The notes under the pieces are model-generated. The model was not told where the DNA came from, did no database searches, and worked only from the letters and a program-made list of their open reading frames with translations. From the NCBI GenBank assembly GCA_964616465.1, contig CAZTTO010000008.1, positions 83,401 to 147,400 on the forward strand: a DNA stretch of 64,000 nt. The letters run 5' to 3'. The position numbers and the translations under genes were made by a program. This stretch comes from JAFLBI01 sp964616465 (GTDB lineage Bacteria; Bacteroidota; Bacteroidia; Chitinophagales; Chitinophagaceae). Numbering within the stretch: the first letter of the stretch is position 1; each line of letters starts with the position of its first letter. Shown here in pieces: positions 16,858-26,210 of the stretch.

Positions 16858-19119
16858 TCAGCTATTTTCTTCTTTATGAGTCAAGGCTTCTTTTAATTCA
16901 GCAATTTGATTTTGAAGCTGAGTAATTTGCATTTGTTGTTCTTGAATTCCTTTTGTCAAAAGGCCAATCATGCCAATATAATTCACTGCTTTGTGAGTAA
17001 CATTTCCCGTTACAGTTTCATATACTAAGTTTGGTAAAACCTCTTCTAATTCCTGCGCAATAAATCCGAACTGTCTTTCTTCAGGCAGTGCAATTTGAGG
17101 AAAGGCCGATTGGTTGTAGAAGTAAGTGCATGGCTGCAACAGGTTAACCGTTTCAAGGGCTCCCTCAATTGACTCAATTTCGGATTTAAGTTTTTTATCT
17201 GATGGGCCAAAACTATTTGCTCTGGCTGCTGCTGCTCTGGCCTCATTTTCATACATCTGAGCATCACGAGCCGATGATTGTGCATCGTTCGCATAGTTTC
17301 TACATTGTACACAATATTGGTCGGCTTGCTGGGCACAATCATTTGCATAACCTTTAGCGTCATTGGCTTCTTGTGCTGCATCTTTGGCACGAAGAGCATC
17401 ACGTTCTGCATCGTTGGCTTCATTCTTCGCACGCTCAGCATCTCTTTGTGCATCATCGGCTTCTCTCTTAGCACGTTCAGCTTCTCTTTGCGCTTCATCG
17501 GCTTCTCTTTTAGCGCGTTCAGCTTCTCTTTGCGCTTCATCTGCCTCTTGTTTAGCACGTTCAGCTTCTTTTTGCGCTTCTCCAGCTTCCTGTTTAGCTT
17601 TTTCAGCCTCCTTTTGTGCCTCACTGGCTTCCTGTTTAGCTTTTTCAGCTTCTTTCTGTGCTTCTAGCGCTTCTTGTTTAGCTTTTTCACTCGACTGAGT
17701 AGCTTCATTTGCTTCCTGCATGGCCTTTTCAGAAAACTGAATGGCCTCATTCGCTTCTTGCTTAGCGCGTTCCGAAAACTGAACGGCTTCATTGGCCTCC
17801 TGCTTAGCACGCTCAGATGCTTCAACTGCCTCATTTGCTTCAGCCTTAGCCTTTTCAGAAGCTTCTACTGCTTCTTGTACCTCAGCCTTCGCTTTTTCAG
17901 AAGCTTCAGTTGCTTCTTGTAACTCAGCTTTCGCTTTTTCTGATGCTTCTGTTGCTTCTTGTAATTCAGCTCTAGCTTTATCTGAAGCTTCTGTTGCCTC
18001 TCTTAATTCTTGTTTTGCTCGTTCAGATGCCTCAGTTGCTTCTTGTGCTTCCTGTTTAGCTTTCTCTGAAAATTGTTGCGCCTCATTGGCTTCATTCTTA
18101 GCACGTTCAGATTCTCTTTGCGCTTCATTAGCCTCATTCTTAGCACGTTCAGATTCTCTTTGTGCTTCATTGGCTTCATTCTTAGCACGTTCAGATTCTC
18201 TTTGTGCTTCATTAGCTTCATTCTTAGCACGTTCAGCCTCTCTTTGTGCTTCATTAGCTTCATTCTTAGCACGTTCAGCCTCTCTTTGTGCTTCATTGGC
18301 TTCATTCTTAGCACGTTCAGCTTCTCTTTGCGCCTCATTCGCCTCGTTTCTAGCTCTTTCTGATTCCTTTTGTGCTTCGTTTGCTTCATTTCTAGCACGC
18401 TCAGATTCTCTCTGCGCTTCATTAGCCTCATTTCTAGCTCTTTCTGAAGACTGCATGGCCTCATTTGCTTCGCTTCTAGCTCTTTCTGAAGATTGTTGGG
18501 CTTCATTGGCTTCACTCTTAGCTCGCTCAGATGCATCTGTTGCTTCTTGAGCTTCTTGTTTTGCTTTTTCAGAGGCTTGCTGTGCTTCATTCGCCTCGTT
18601 TCTAGCTCTTTCTGAAGATTGTTGCGCTTCGTTGGCTTCATTTCTGGCGCGTTCAGATTCTCTTTGCGCTTCGTTGGCTTCATTTCTCGCACGCTCAGCC
18701 TCTCNNNNNNNNNNNNNNNNNNNNNNNNNNNNNNNNNNNNNNNNNNNNNNNNNNNNNNNNNNNNNNNNNNNNNNNNNNNNNNNNNNNNNNNNNNNNNNNN
18801 NNNNGTTGCGCTTCATTAGCTTCGTTTCTAGCTCTTTCTGAAGATTGTTGCGCTTCATTGGCCTCGTTTCTTGCTCTTTCTGAAGATTGTTGCGCTTCGT
18901 TAGCTTCGTTTCTTGCTCTTTCTGAAGATTGTTGCGCTTCGTTGGCTTCATTTCTCGCACGCTCAGCCTCTCGTTGCGCTTCATTAGCTTCGTTTCTAGC
19001 TCTTTCTGAAGATTGTTGCGCTTCATTAGCTTCGTTTCTAGCTCTTTCTGAAGACTGTTGCGCTTCATTCGCTTCGTTTCTAGCTCTTTCTGAAGATTGT
19101 TGCGCTTCATTCGCTTCAT
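16858..19119 (-). other. 3' section of the repeat gene in its own frame after the gap
   Basis: Downstream of the N run the true frame reads EAERARNEANEAQRE and continues to the TGA at 16858. The same frame continued upstream of the gap reads Lys/Met-rich nonsense (MKRMKRNNLQKELETK), which is the out-of-frame shadow of the repeats. The real N-terminus is the frame opened at 19474. Confidence 0.75.
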
Positions 19120-19474
19120 TCTTTGCTCGTTCAGACGACTGTTGGGCTTCTGTTGCTTCTGTTTGAGCTTTTGAAGTAAAGCCCATAATTTCAGTCAACT
19201 CAGTTTGAGCTTTTTGAGAGGAAGTTATTATTTCCGTTAATTCAGTCTGCACACGTGTGCTTGCAGACATAATCTCATTTAATTCCGTTTGTGCCTTGTT
19301 GGAAAACTGCGTTGCTTCATTTGCTTCTTGTTGAGCTTTTTGTGAAGAAGTAACTGCAACATTTTCATAATTCTTAATCTTAACCAAAGATGCTTCAGCT
19401 TCTTGAATGGCTGTTTGAAACCTTAAAATAAGTGCTTCAAGTTGTTGTTCAAGTAATACAGGATCTGTAGCCAT
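16858..19474 (-). CDS. Giant 14-residue-repeat coiled-coil protein with C-terminal S74 auto-chaperone domain (interrupted by assembly gap)
   Basis: Starts at ATG 19474 (MATDPVLLEQQLEALI) without a signal peptide. After about 100 residues it becomes tandem 14-residue repeats of the type SERARNEANEAQQS (42 bp each), later drifting to EKAKAELQEATEAS and ERAKREADEAQREA. The C-terminus (about 16860-17215) is an intramolecular chaperone of endosialidase (peptidase S74) domain: SDKKLK carries the Ser (17200-17202) and Lys (17185-17187) of the self-cleavage dyad, then FGFIAQELEEVLPNLV and a terminal coiled coil. The 100-N gap at 18705-18804 breaks the frame only because its length is arbitrary. Such domains trimerise fibres and then cut themselves off, so a trimeric rod is likely. 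Confidence 0.8.
17380..19140 (-). repeat. 42-bp tandem repeat array
   Basis: Dozens of imperfect 42-bp units encode 14-residue helical repeats. Neighbouring units near 18560-19130 are almost identical, which explains why the assembly broke here. All six frames stay open because of the repeat structure; only the minus-strand SERARNEANEAQ frame is taken as coding. Confidence 0.9.
18705..18804. other. Assembly gap of 100 N
   Basis: The flanks GCTCAGCCTCTC and GTTGCGCTTCATTAGC join in the same way as the intact stretch at about 18960-18985. The missing DNA is therefore probably a whole number of 42-bp units (possibly zero), not 100 bp. Confidence 0.85.
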
Positions 19475-19495
19475 ATAAGTGGATTTAGTATGGAT

Positions 19496-20410
19496 TTATT
19501 TAGATGTTCCTTTTTTAGATGTGCTATCTGGTTTTGAACCTTGAATTTGGAGGAGGGGTGTATGCGTATCACTAGTTGAACCAGCTTCTTCATTATTCAT
19601 ATAATACCATCCACCTACAGCAAGTCCAATAATTAAAAGAATTAATCCAACCATTAATCCTACAGATGCACCACCCCCTTTTTTTACATAATGCAAATAC
19701 ATGGAATAGTTATCACCTGTTTTCCCTTCACATATCCTATTAAAATAATCCGAGTAATCAAATCCTTCTTTGTAAGAAGTAAGAAATTCCTCAAGGTGTT
19801 TTTCTGAGACTTGTTCTAATAAGCCATCTGTACATTGTAAAATCCAATCGCCAGTTTTTATTTTTAACTGGGAGGTAGTAATATCTGTTGGCTTTGTTTG
19901 CTGATTAAGACTTCTTGTAATAACATTTTTTTTAGGATGATTAATGGCTTCTTGTTCTGTTAGAATACCTTGGTCAACCATATCTTGTACAAGCGAGTGA
20001 TCCTTTGTTTTATAAATGATTTTTCCGTTTCTTATATGATAAATTCTACTGTCACCGCACCATGCAATTTGGGCTTCATTTTTTCCAAATGAAACAAGTG
20101 TTAATGTAGTACTTGTGCCTTTAGCAGCTGGATTTTCTTCAACAAACTTTTCAATTTCATCTTTAAAGTTGACCAATGATTTGTGAATGAGCGTAGTAAA
20201 CTTACTTTCTTTATTCGTTTTTTTACTTTGATGAAGTAATTGTTGAAAGCAGTTTGCAGCTACTTCAGATGCAATTTCTCCATAGTTGCTACCTCCAACA
20301 CCATCACATACTACAAAAACAGAAGTTTGTGAGGGTTGCTTTGGACAAATAGCGTCTTCAATATTTTTTCTGCCGCCTTGCTTTATAAGTGCATGTGATA
20401 AAATTTCCAA
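19496..20410 (-). CDS. PP2C-family Ser/Thr protein phosphatase with C-terminal membrane anchor
   Basis: 304 residues. The PP2C metal-binding motifs are all present: NIEDA (16-20), CDGVGG (35-40), WCGDSRIY, CTDGLLEQ and GDNYS. A catalytic domain of about 235 residues is followed by one membrane helix (about 247-270) and a short Ser/Thr-rich tail, so the enzyme faces the cytoplasm. It removes phosphate from Ser/Thr and should oppose the kinase gene that ends 11 nt upstream. Confidence 0.92.
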   Translation of the reverse strand: MEILSHALIKQGGRKNIEDAICPKQPSQTSVFVVCDGVGGSNYGEIASEVAANCFQQLLHQSKKTNKESKFTTLIHKSLVNFKDEIEKFVEENPAAKGTSTTLTLVSFGKNEAQIAWCGDSRIYHIRNGKIIYKTKDHSLVQDMVDQGILTEQEAINHPKKNVITRSLNQQTKPTDITTSQLKIKTGDWILQCTDGLLEQVSEKHLEEFLTSYKEGFDYSDYFNRICEGKTGDNYSMYLHYVKKGGGASVGLMVGLILLIIGLAVGGWYYMNNEEAGSTSDTHTPLLQIQGSKPDSTSKKGTSK

Positions 20411-20421
20411 TTGAATAAGTT

Positions 20422-22365
20422 TTATTGATCAATATTTCTGACAATTCTAAATCCAATAATTTCTTTTTGTGCAGTTGAAACATCTACGTTTCTTACTTTA
20501 GGATCTAAGAATAGAAGATCGTTTTCAAAATCACCACCTCTAATGACCCTTGCTTGAATTGGCTTACCTTCAATTTGTAATTCAATCAATTCTTCACACC
20601 ACTCAAATACATTGCCTAGCATGTCATATAGTCCGTTTACACCCGGCTTTTTAGTTTTTACTGGTTGAACTTTGATACCTGAATTTTCAAGATTCCAACT
20701 AATCTCATTCAACTCTTGTGCATAATTAGGGTGTGCAGCAATACAAGCATATTCCCATTCAATTTGTGTTGGAAGCCTGTAGATATGGTTTGATATTTTA
20801 TTCAGCTTTTGAATAAACTTTTGTACTTCTTTCCATGAAACTTTATTAGCTGGTAATTTGCCTAATGCTGGATTGGTTTTTATCTCAGGAAATTTATTGT
20901 CCTGCATAATTGCAGTCCATTGCTCCCTTGTCACTTCTGAGCTAAGCATCATGATATTACCCACTTGAACATTTTGCACAGGATTTTGAGCTTCTTTAGG
21001 TATTGCTTCATTGTTAGTGCCACCAAAAACAAATGCACCTCCTTGAATTTGTACCATTTCGCTTTCAATAGTTTTCGCCATCTCTTCAACCTGATTGTTG
21101 CTTCCTCCTGATACAGCGCCCATAATTTTGTCTTTGAAAAGGAAACCCACAATTCCTAATACCACTACAACAATTCCAACCCATAACATACCAGATGATT
21201 TCTTTTTGGGAGCCGATGTTGGAGTACTATCTTCTTCGGCAGGTGCGGAAACTGACTTATCTGTGCTAGGTTGATGCTTAGGGAGTATGATCTCTTGCGT
21301 TTCATCGCCTTGATTTGTTGGTGCTACAGGCTTTGATTGCAAAGGAGTTTGTGGCGATTGTCCAGTAGCTTGTATCGGAATAACCATGGTTTCATCACCC
21401 GTAGATGTTGGCGTTGCAATAGGCTGATTTGTAACTTTTTTCGTTGAAACCGATTTTTTTTCGCCCTTGCCAGTACTTTTAGATGTAGCCGTAACACCTT
21501 TTTGATTTGCGTGTGGTTTTATTATCTCAATCAGCTCATCAATATTGGTTGTTCTTTTGGATGCATCTGGAACAATACACTTTCTTAGTAGTGTTTTATA
21601 TGGTTCTTCTAAATCTTTTAAGTGCTCTTCTACCCCTTCAAGACTTACTATCTTATTAATTAATTGCGCTGCACTTGTATCACCTTCTCTTGAGCCAAAT
21701 AATAGTTTTCCTTTAAGCAAATAATATGCGGTAACTCCAAAAGCCCATATATCAACATTGTAGCTAATTTTTTTATCTATACCATATCTATCAGGGTTGA
21801 ACTGTTCTGGGGCCATGTATTCAATGGTTCCAAGTAGAATAGATGCACTTGCTTGATTGCTATCGGCGTTTTTACTAATTCCAAAGTCAGCAATTTTTGC
21901 AATTAGATTTTGTTGCTTATCTCTTCCAAGAAGAATATTCTGTGGTTTAATATCTCTATGAATAATTCCTTGTGAGTGGAGATATTTCAAGCCTTCCAGA
22001 ATATCAACAAAAAGTTTGCTTAACTCATGTAATGAAACTGGATTTTTGCTAAGATAAACCTTCATTTGGCCTTCCTGCACATATTCCATTACTCCAATTT
22101 GCATCTCTTCATCTTGTCCGTGAATATTTCTATTCACCAATGTTTCAACCCCGTAGTAACGAACAATATTTGGATGTGAAAGAATGATGGCTCTTCTTAT
22201 TTCATTAATGATATTATACTTGTTCGCTTGATCTTGTGGATGAAAGAACTTGAGTGCTACTGGTATTTCTAAAACTTTGTCAAATGCTTTGTAAACAGTT
22301 GCAAATCCACCCTTACCCAGCAAATCTGTGCTTGGGTCATACACATACTTATTGAGTATCTCCAT
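20422..22365 (-). CDS. Membrane Ser/Thr protein kinase with extracytoplasmic SUMF1 domain
   Basis: 647 residues. The kinase domain (about 9-285) has LGKGGFATVYKAF (16-28), Lys39 in VALKFF, HRDIKPQN (136-143), DFG (160-162) and MAPEQ (184-188), so it should be active. A Thr/Ser/Pro/Gln-rich juxtamembrane linker (about 285-388) leads to a membrane helix (about 390-413) and a SUMF1/FGE-like domain (about 435-645: GGAFVFGG, RLPTQIEWEYAC, VIRGGDFEN, GFRIV) on the outside. The FGE cysteine pair is absent, suggesting a ligand-binding sensor. It is the first gene of the eight-gene operon; no exact TAnnTTTG box was found upstream. Confidence 0.92.
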   Translation of the reverse strand: MEILNKYVYDPSTDLLGKGGFATVYKAFDKVLEIPVALKFFHPQDQANKYNIINEIRRAIILSHPNIVRYYGVETLVNRNIHGQDEEMQIGVMEYVQEGQMKVYLSKNPVSLHELSKLFVDILEGLKYLHSQGIIHRDIKPQNILLGRDKQQNLIAKIADFGISKNADSNQASASILLGTIEYMAPEQFNPDRYGIDKKISYNVDIWAFGVTAYYLLKGKLLFGSREGDTSAAQLINKIVSLEGVEEHLKDLEEPYKTLLRKCIVPDASKRTTNIDELIEIIKPHANQKGVTATSKSTGKGEKKSVSTKKVTNQPIATPTSTGDETMVIPIQATGQSPQTPLQSKPVAPTNQGDETQEIILPKHQPSTDKSVSAPAEEDSTPTSAPKKKSSGMLWVGIVVVVLGIVGFLFKDKIMGAVSGGSNNQVEEMAKTIESEMVQIQGGAFVFGGTNNEAIPKEAQNPVQNVQVGNIMMLSSEVTREQWTAIMQDNKFPEIKTNPALGKLPANKVSWKEVQKFIQKLNKISNHIYRLPTQIEWEYACIAAHPNYAQELNEISWNLENSGIKVQPVKTKKPGVNGLYDMLGNVFEWCEELIELQIEGKPIQARVIRGGDFENDLLFLDPKVRNVDVSTAQKEIIGFRIVRNIDQ

Positions 22366-22494
22366 GCTTATAAAATGTTAAAATACAGGGAACTAAAATA
22401 CTCAAGTTTTAAAAGAAAAGAACTGAATATGTGAAGGGTTGGCTTTGTGGAAATTATAATATTGATTTACAATCTTTTATATATTATTTTAAAA

Positions 22495-24189
22495 TTAATT
22501 CGGTCTTATGTCTACAACTCTGAGTTGTAAGGACTTGGTTCCGTTCCAATCATTTTCCTCAATTGTAAAGACCACATCTATTTTTTTAAACTGTTCGAGT
22601 ATAAAAAATTGATGTGCCATATTAAATCCAATTCCAGTTAGCTTAATACCATTTTGCTCCAGCACAAATCTTATGTGGTTTTCTTTCACAATTTTTGAGA
22701 GACCGGTTTCTTCTACACCAAGAGCAACAAAAACTGGTTTTAAATTGTCTGGTCCAAATGGCTCCATTTGCTGGATGATATTAAATAATCCAAGCTGAAT
22801 TTGTTCAAAATTTATTTGCGTATCAATTTGAACAGTTGGAATCAATAATTCATCGGGGAGCATTTTTTGAACAGCTTCCTCAAACGCTTGCGCAAATTGT
22901 TGAACATGATTTATTTGCAAAGTCATGCCAGCAGCAGCAAAATGGCCACCATAACCTATGAGCCAGTCTTTGCATGCATGTATAGCTTCATAAACATTAA
23001 AGCCAGGTATACTTCTTGCACTGCCTGCTGCGGTATCGCCACTTTGAGTTAAAACAATAGTAGGTTTATAATGATGCTCTATGAGTCGGCTAGCAACAAT
23101 TCCAACAACACCTTTATGCCAATGGGGTTGAAAAACAACCGTACTTTTTTTACTTGGAGTTGTAGGATCTTGAGCTAATTGTTCTAATGCTTCTTGCGTA
23201 ATACTTTGATCGGCTTCTCTTCTGTCTGTATTATCAGATTGAAGAAGAGCTGCAATTTCCTTGGCTCTTATTGGGTCTGTTTCTATAAAAAGTTGAATGG
23301 CTTTTCTTGCATCATCCATTCTTCCTGCTGCGTTCACTCGAGGTGCAATCATAAACACGAGGCTGCTTACTGTCATAGGTTGTTTTACAGCAGCAAGTTC
23401 AATAAGTGATTGAATGCCAATATTAGGTTTTGAATTTACTTTTTGAATACCAAAATGACATATAACCCTATTTTCACCTGACATAGAAACAATATCTGCA
23501 GCAATTGCTGTTGCAACAAGATCTATGTATTGTAAATAAGATTCATTTGGTAACTTTTTCTGATCTGAAATTGCATGTATTAATTTGAATACAACACCAC
23601 ATCCACATAATTCTTTATAGGGATATGAGCAATCAACCTGTTTTGGATTTAGTATAGCAATGGCAGGAGGGATAGTTTCATCGGGTAGGTGGTGATCACA
23701 TACAATAAAATCAATACCCGCACTTTTTGCATATGCTATTAAGTCATTGCTTTTAATTCCGCAATCGACAGAAATGATTAAATGAATATTATTTTGAATG
23801 GCCCAATCAATCCCTTTTTTTGAAATTCCATATCCTTCTTTAAATCTATTAGGTACATAATAGTCAACTTGAGCATGCAAACTTTTTAAAAATGAATACA
23901 ATGTTGCCACAGAGGTGGTACCATCAACATCGTAATCACCAAATATCAGTATTCTTTCATGCTTAATTAATGCGGACTCAATTCTATCTACAGCTAAGCG
24001 CATGTCCTTCATTTTCCAAGGACTATGCAAGTCGTCTAAAGATGGTCTAAAAAACTTTTTTGAGGCTTCATAATTTTCATAGCCTCTTTGAACCAACAAC
24101 TCGCATATAACTTTTGAAATGCCAAGAGATTTTTGAAGTTGCTGTACCTTTTCTTCATTTGCTTTTTGAATAACCCAATTCTTTTTCAT
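22495..24189 (-). CDS. recJ: Single-stranded-DNA-specific exonuclease RecJ
   Basis: 564 residues. DHH-family motifs: DYDVDG (85-90), DHH (165-167) and the DHHA1 motif GGHFAAAGM. It degrades ssDNA 5' to 3' in RecF-pathway and mismatch repair. The start overlaps the polyprenyl synthase stop by one base (TAATG on the minus strand), so the two genes are co-translated. Confidence 0.95.
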   Translation of the reverse strand: MKKNWVIQKANEEKVQQLQKSLGISKVICELLVQRGYENYEASKKFFRPSLDDLHSPWKMKDMRLAVDRIESALIKHERILIFGDYDVDGTTSVATLYSFLKSLHAQVDYYVPNRFKEGYGISKKGIDWAIQNNIHLIISVDCGIKSNDLIAYAKSAGIDFIVCDHHLPDETIPPAIAILNPKQVDCSYPYKELCGCGVVFKLIHAISDQKKLPNESYLQYIDLVATAIAADIVSMSGENRVICHFGIQKVNSKPNIGIQSLIELAAVKQPMTVSSLVFMIAPRVNAAGRMDDARKAIQLFIETDPIRAKEIAALLQSDNTDRREADQSITQEALEQLAQDPTTPSKKSTVVFQPHWHKGVVGIVASRLIEHHYKPTIVLTQSGDTAAGSARSIPGFNVYEAIHACKDWLIGYGGHFAAAGMTLQINHVQQFAQAFEEAVQKMLPDELLIPTVQIDTQINFEQIQLGLFNIIQQMEPFGPDNLKPVFVALGVEETGLSKIVKENHIRFVLEQNGIKLTGIGFNMAHQFFILEQFKKIDVVFTIEENDWNGTKSLQLRVVDIRPN

Positions 24190-25151
24190 TAGTACTTTCT
24201 ATCTGTCGTATAACGAACCAGCTCTTCCAATGCTTCCCTTGGTTCACCTGGTTCAAATTGGTGCAATAAAGATAAAGCTTCGTCCCTAAATGATTCCATT
24301 TTTGTTTGCGCGTAACGTATGCCCCCTAAGTCTTTTACAGCTTCTAGTACATACTTTACTTGCTTAGGTTGGTTTGATGCAGTTTTGATAATTTGAATCA
24401 TTTTTTTTCTGGTCCCAGTCTCTGCGTTTTGCAGTGCGTAGATAAGCGGAAGAGTGAGCTTCTTTTCTTTTATATCGTTGCCTGTTGGTTTGCCAACATC
24501 TGCATCACCATAATCGAATAAATCGTCTTTAATTTGAAATGCCATACCAACCTTCTCTCCAAATAATTTCATTTTTAAAACATCATCTGGATGAGTGAAT
24601 GTAGTGGATGCACCAGCTCCACATGAAGAGGAGAGAAGGGATGCTGTTTTTCCTAAAATAATTTCGTAATATACCTGTTCATCTAGGTTCAGATTACGTG
24701 ATTTCTCCATTTGAAGAAGTTCGCCTTCGCTCATTAACTTGACTGCTTCAGATAATATTTTTAAAACCTCAAAATCGTTGTTCTCTAAAGAGAGCAATAG
24801 TCCCTTTGAGAGAAGGTAATCACCTACCAGTACGGCAACTTTATTTTTCCAAAGTGCATTAATGCTAAAGAACCCCCTTCTTTCGTAAGCTTCATCAACA
24901 ACATCATCATGTACCAAAGTAGCAGTATGTAACAACTCAACCAAAGAAGCTGCTCTGTATGTTTTTTCATTGATTTCTCCACCTAATCGTGCACTCAACA
25001 ACACAAACATGGGTCTCAATTGCTTGCCCTTTCTGCGAACTATATAGTGCATAATTCTATCTAGTAATGGCACGCGACTCTTAACAGATGCTCTGAAACT
25101 CCGTTCAAATACCTCTAACTCCTTGCTTATTAGTTCTTTAGCTTTATCCAT
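24189..25151 (-). CDS. Polyprenyl (octaprenyl-type) diphosphate synthase
   Basis: 320 residues from ATG 25151 (MDKAKELISKEL, the usual family start); an upstream ATG at 25220 would add 23 atypical residues. It has GKQLRP, the first Asp-rich motif DDVVD and the second DDLFD, plus KLTLPLIYAL. It condenses isopentenyl diphosphate with an allylic diphosphate to make the long chain used for menaquinone, which the cell makes by the futalosine route (mqnB and mqnD in this window). It is followed directly by recJ. Confidence 0.92.
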   Translation of the reverse strand: MDKAKELISKELEVFERSFRASVKSRVPLLDRIMHYIVRRKGKQLRPMFVLLSARLGGEINEKTYRAASLVELLHTATLVHDDVVDEAYERRGFFSINALWKNKVAVLVGDYLLSKGLLLSLENNDFEVLKILSEAVKLMSEGELLQMEKSRNLNLDEQVYYEIILGKTASLLSSSCGAGASTTFTHPDDVLKMKLFGEKVGMAFQIKDDLFDYGDADVGKPTGNDIKEKKLTLPLIYALQNAETGTRKKMIQIIKTASNQPKQVKYVLEAVKDLGGIRYAQTKMESFRDEALSLLHQFEPGEPREALEELVRYTTDRKY

Positions 25152-25310
25152 ATTGGTAATTCTGTTGCAAGATATGCTCTTAAATACAATATTTTTATGA
25201 AATGCAGCGTTCTCATACACTTTGTGGTCTTAAAAGCGGGAAATATGCATATTTCATTAAATATTAACGAAATTTGCTTATTAGAATTGGAAATTGAATG
25301 ATTTTTCAGA

Positions 25311-25318
25311 TAAATTTG
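25311..25318 (+). promoter_or_regulatory. -7 box TAAATTTG
   Basis: Exact TAnnTTTG, 33 nt before the ATG at 25352. It lies downstream of an in-frame ATG at 25298, which argues for 25352 as the real start. Confidence 0.6.
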
Positions 25319-25351
25319 CAACACATTAATATTGGACTAATAATTAAAACT

Positions 25352-26176
25352 ATGACAAGCAACAAAATCGCGTTTCTATTGCTGGCCTTCGCGTTGATCT
25401 CAACAGCTAGCATCGCACAAAACGATTGGGGTTGGAATTGGCAGGATAGCTCTAAAGTAGCTCCTAAGCACATGCCTCAGTACAATGAGTTCATTAACAA
25501 TCAGTTTCCTTACCCTCCAAAGCCAAGAAACCAATGGGAACTTGGTGTAGCATTGGGTGCAGGTTATACTACTGGAGATGTTAAAGCTAAACTTGGTTTT
25601 TACGGTGCTATTTCTTTGAGAAAAGCGATCGATCATAACTGGTCTGCTCGTATCAATGGTATTGGCGGATTTTCAACTGGTCAAGATGCAGTTGGTGACA
25701 TGTTATTCCAAATTGATAATCAGCCTCCTTTCGCTAACGAAAGAAACCAAGTACGCAATTACCGTAACAATTATTTTGGTGTAATTGCTGATGCGATTTA
25801 TTCAATCAATGTAGCTAGTCACTACAGAGGCAACCCTAAAACTAATTTATATGTTTTTGGTGGTTTAGGTGCTGTGGCTTACAATGTTGATATGAAGTAC
25901 ACTAATAACAATGGTTCTGGTCAGTTGGTGGGTGACTGGAGAAACAGCTCAAGATTTGATACTGATGGTTCTTTGTTCTTAATTGGGTCATCATCTCAGG
26001 TTCGTCCTGCAGCTTCTTTTGGTGCTGGTTTTGCAGTAAAAGTTAGTTCTCGTTTCAATATCGCACTTGAGCAAAGATGGACTACTTTATTTAGCGATAG
26101 ATTAGATGGTTGGAAAGGTGCTAGAAACAACGATGTTTTTGGAGGTACTGCATTCCGTTTAAATTTCAACCTATAA
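25352..26176 (+). CDS. Outer-membrane beta-barrel protein
   Basis: 274 residues. A signal peptide (1-23, ending STASIAQ) is followed by an aromatic N-terminal stretch and alternating amphipathic strands (WELGVALGAGYTTGDV, SARINGIGGF, NLYVFGGLGAVAYN, FNIALEQRWTTLFSD), ending in a Phe-containing strand FRLNFNL typical of barrel closure. It is probably an 8-10-strand barrel. The OmpA-like gene follows after 34 nt, so they may be co-transcribed. The substrate is unknown. Confidence 0.75.
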   Translation: MTSNKIAFLLLAFALISTASIAQNDWGWNWQDSSKVAPKHMPQYNEFINNQFPYPPKPRNQWELGVALGAGYTTGDVKAKLGFYGAISLRKAIDHNWSARINGIGGFSTGQDAVGDMLFQIDNQPPFANERNQVRNYRNNYFGVIADAIYSINVASHYRGNPKTNLYVFGGLGAVAYNVDMKYTNNNGSGQLVGDWRNSSRFDTDGSLFLIGSSSQVRPAASFGAGFAVKVSSRFNIALEQRWTTLFSDRLDGWKGARNNDVFGGTAFRLNFNL

Positions 26177-26210
26177 TCCCAATAACATTCACATTTTAAA
26201 TTATTTAGAT

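Noticed and set aside
17278..18819. Long open frames on the plus strand (Ser/Ala- or Phe/Leu-rich) and a Lys/Met-rich frame on the minus strand
   Set aside because: They are by-products of the 42-bp repeat array, which is open in all frames. Only the SERARNEANEAQ frame has sensible ends and an S74 domain.
17380..19140. Regular short repeats suggesting a CRISPR array
   Set aside because: Units are 42 bp, head-to-tail without spacers, and coding; no Cas genes nearby.
9002..22365. Type VI secretion regulatory cluster
   Set aside because: Kinase, phosphatase and FHA genes fit, but no Tss structural, Hcp, VgrG or ClpV gene is present, and the other members are not T6SS parts.
22366..22494. Promoter of the eight-gene operon
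   Set aside because: No exact TAnnTTTG on the minus strand in this gap. There must be a promoter, but I cannot place it.
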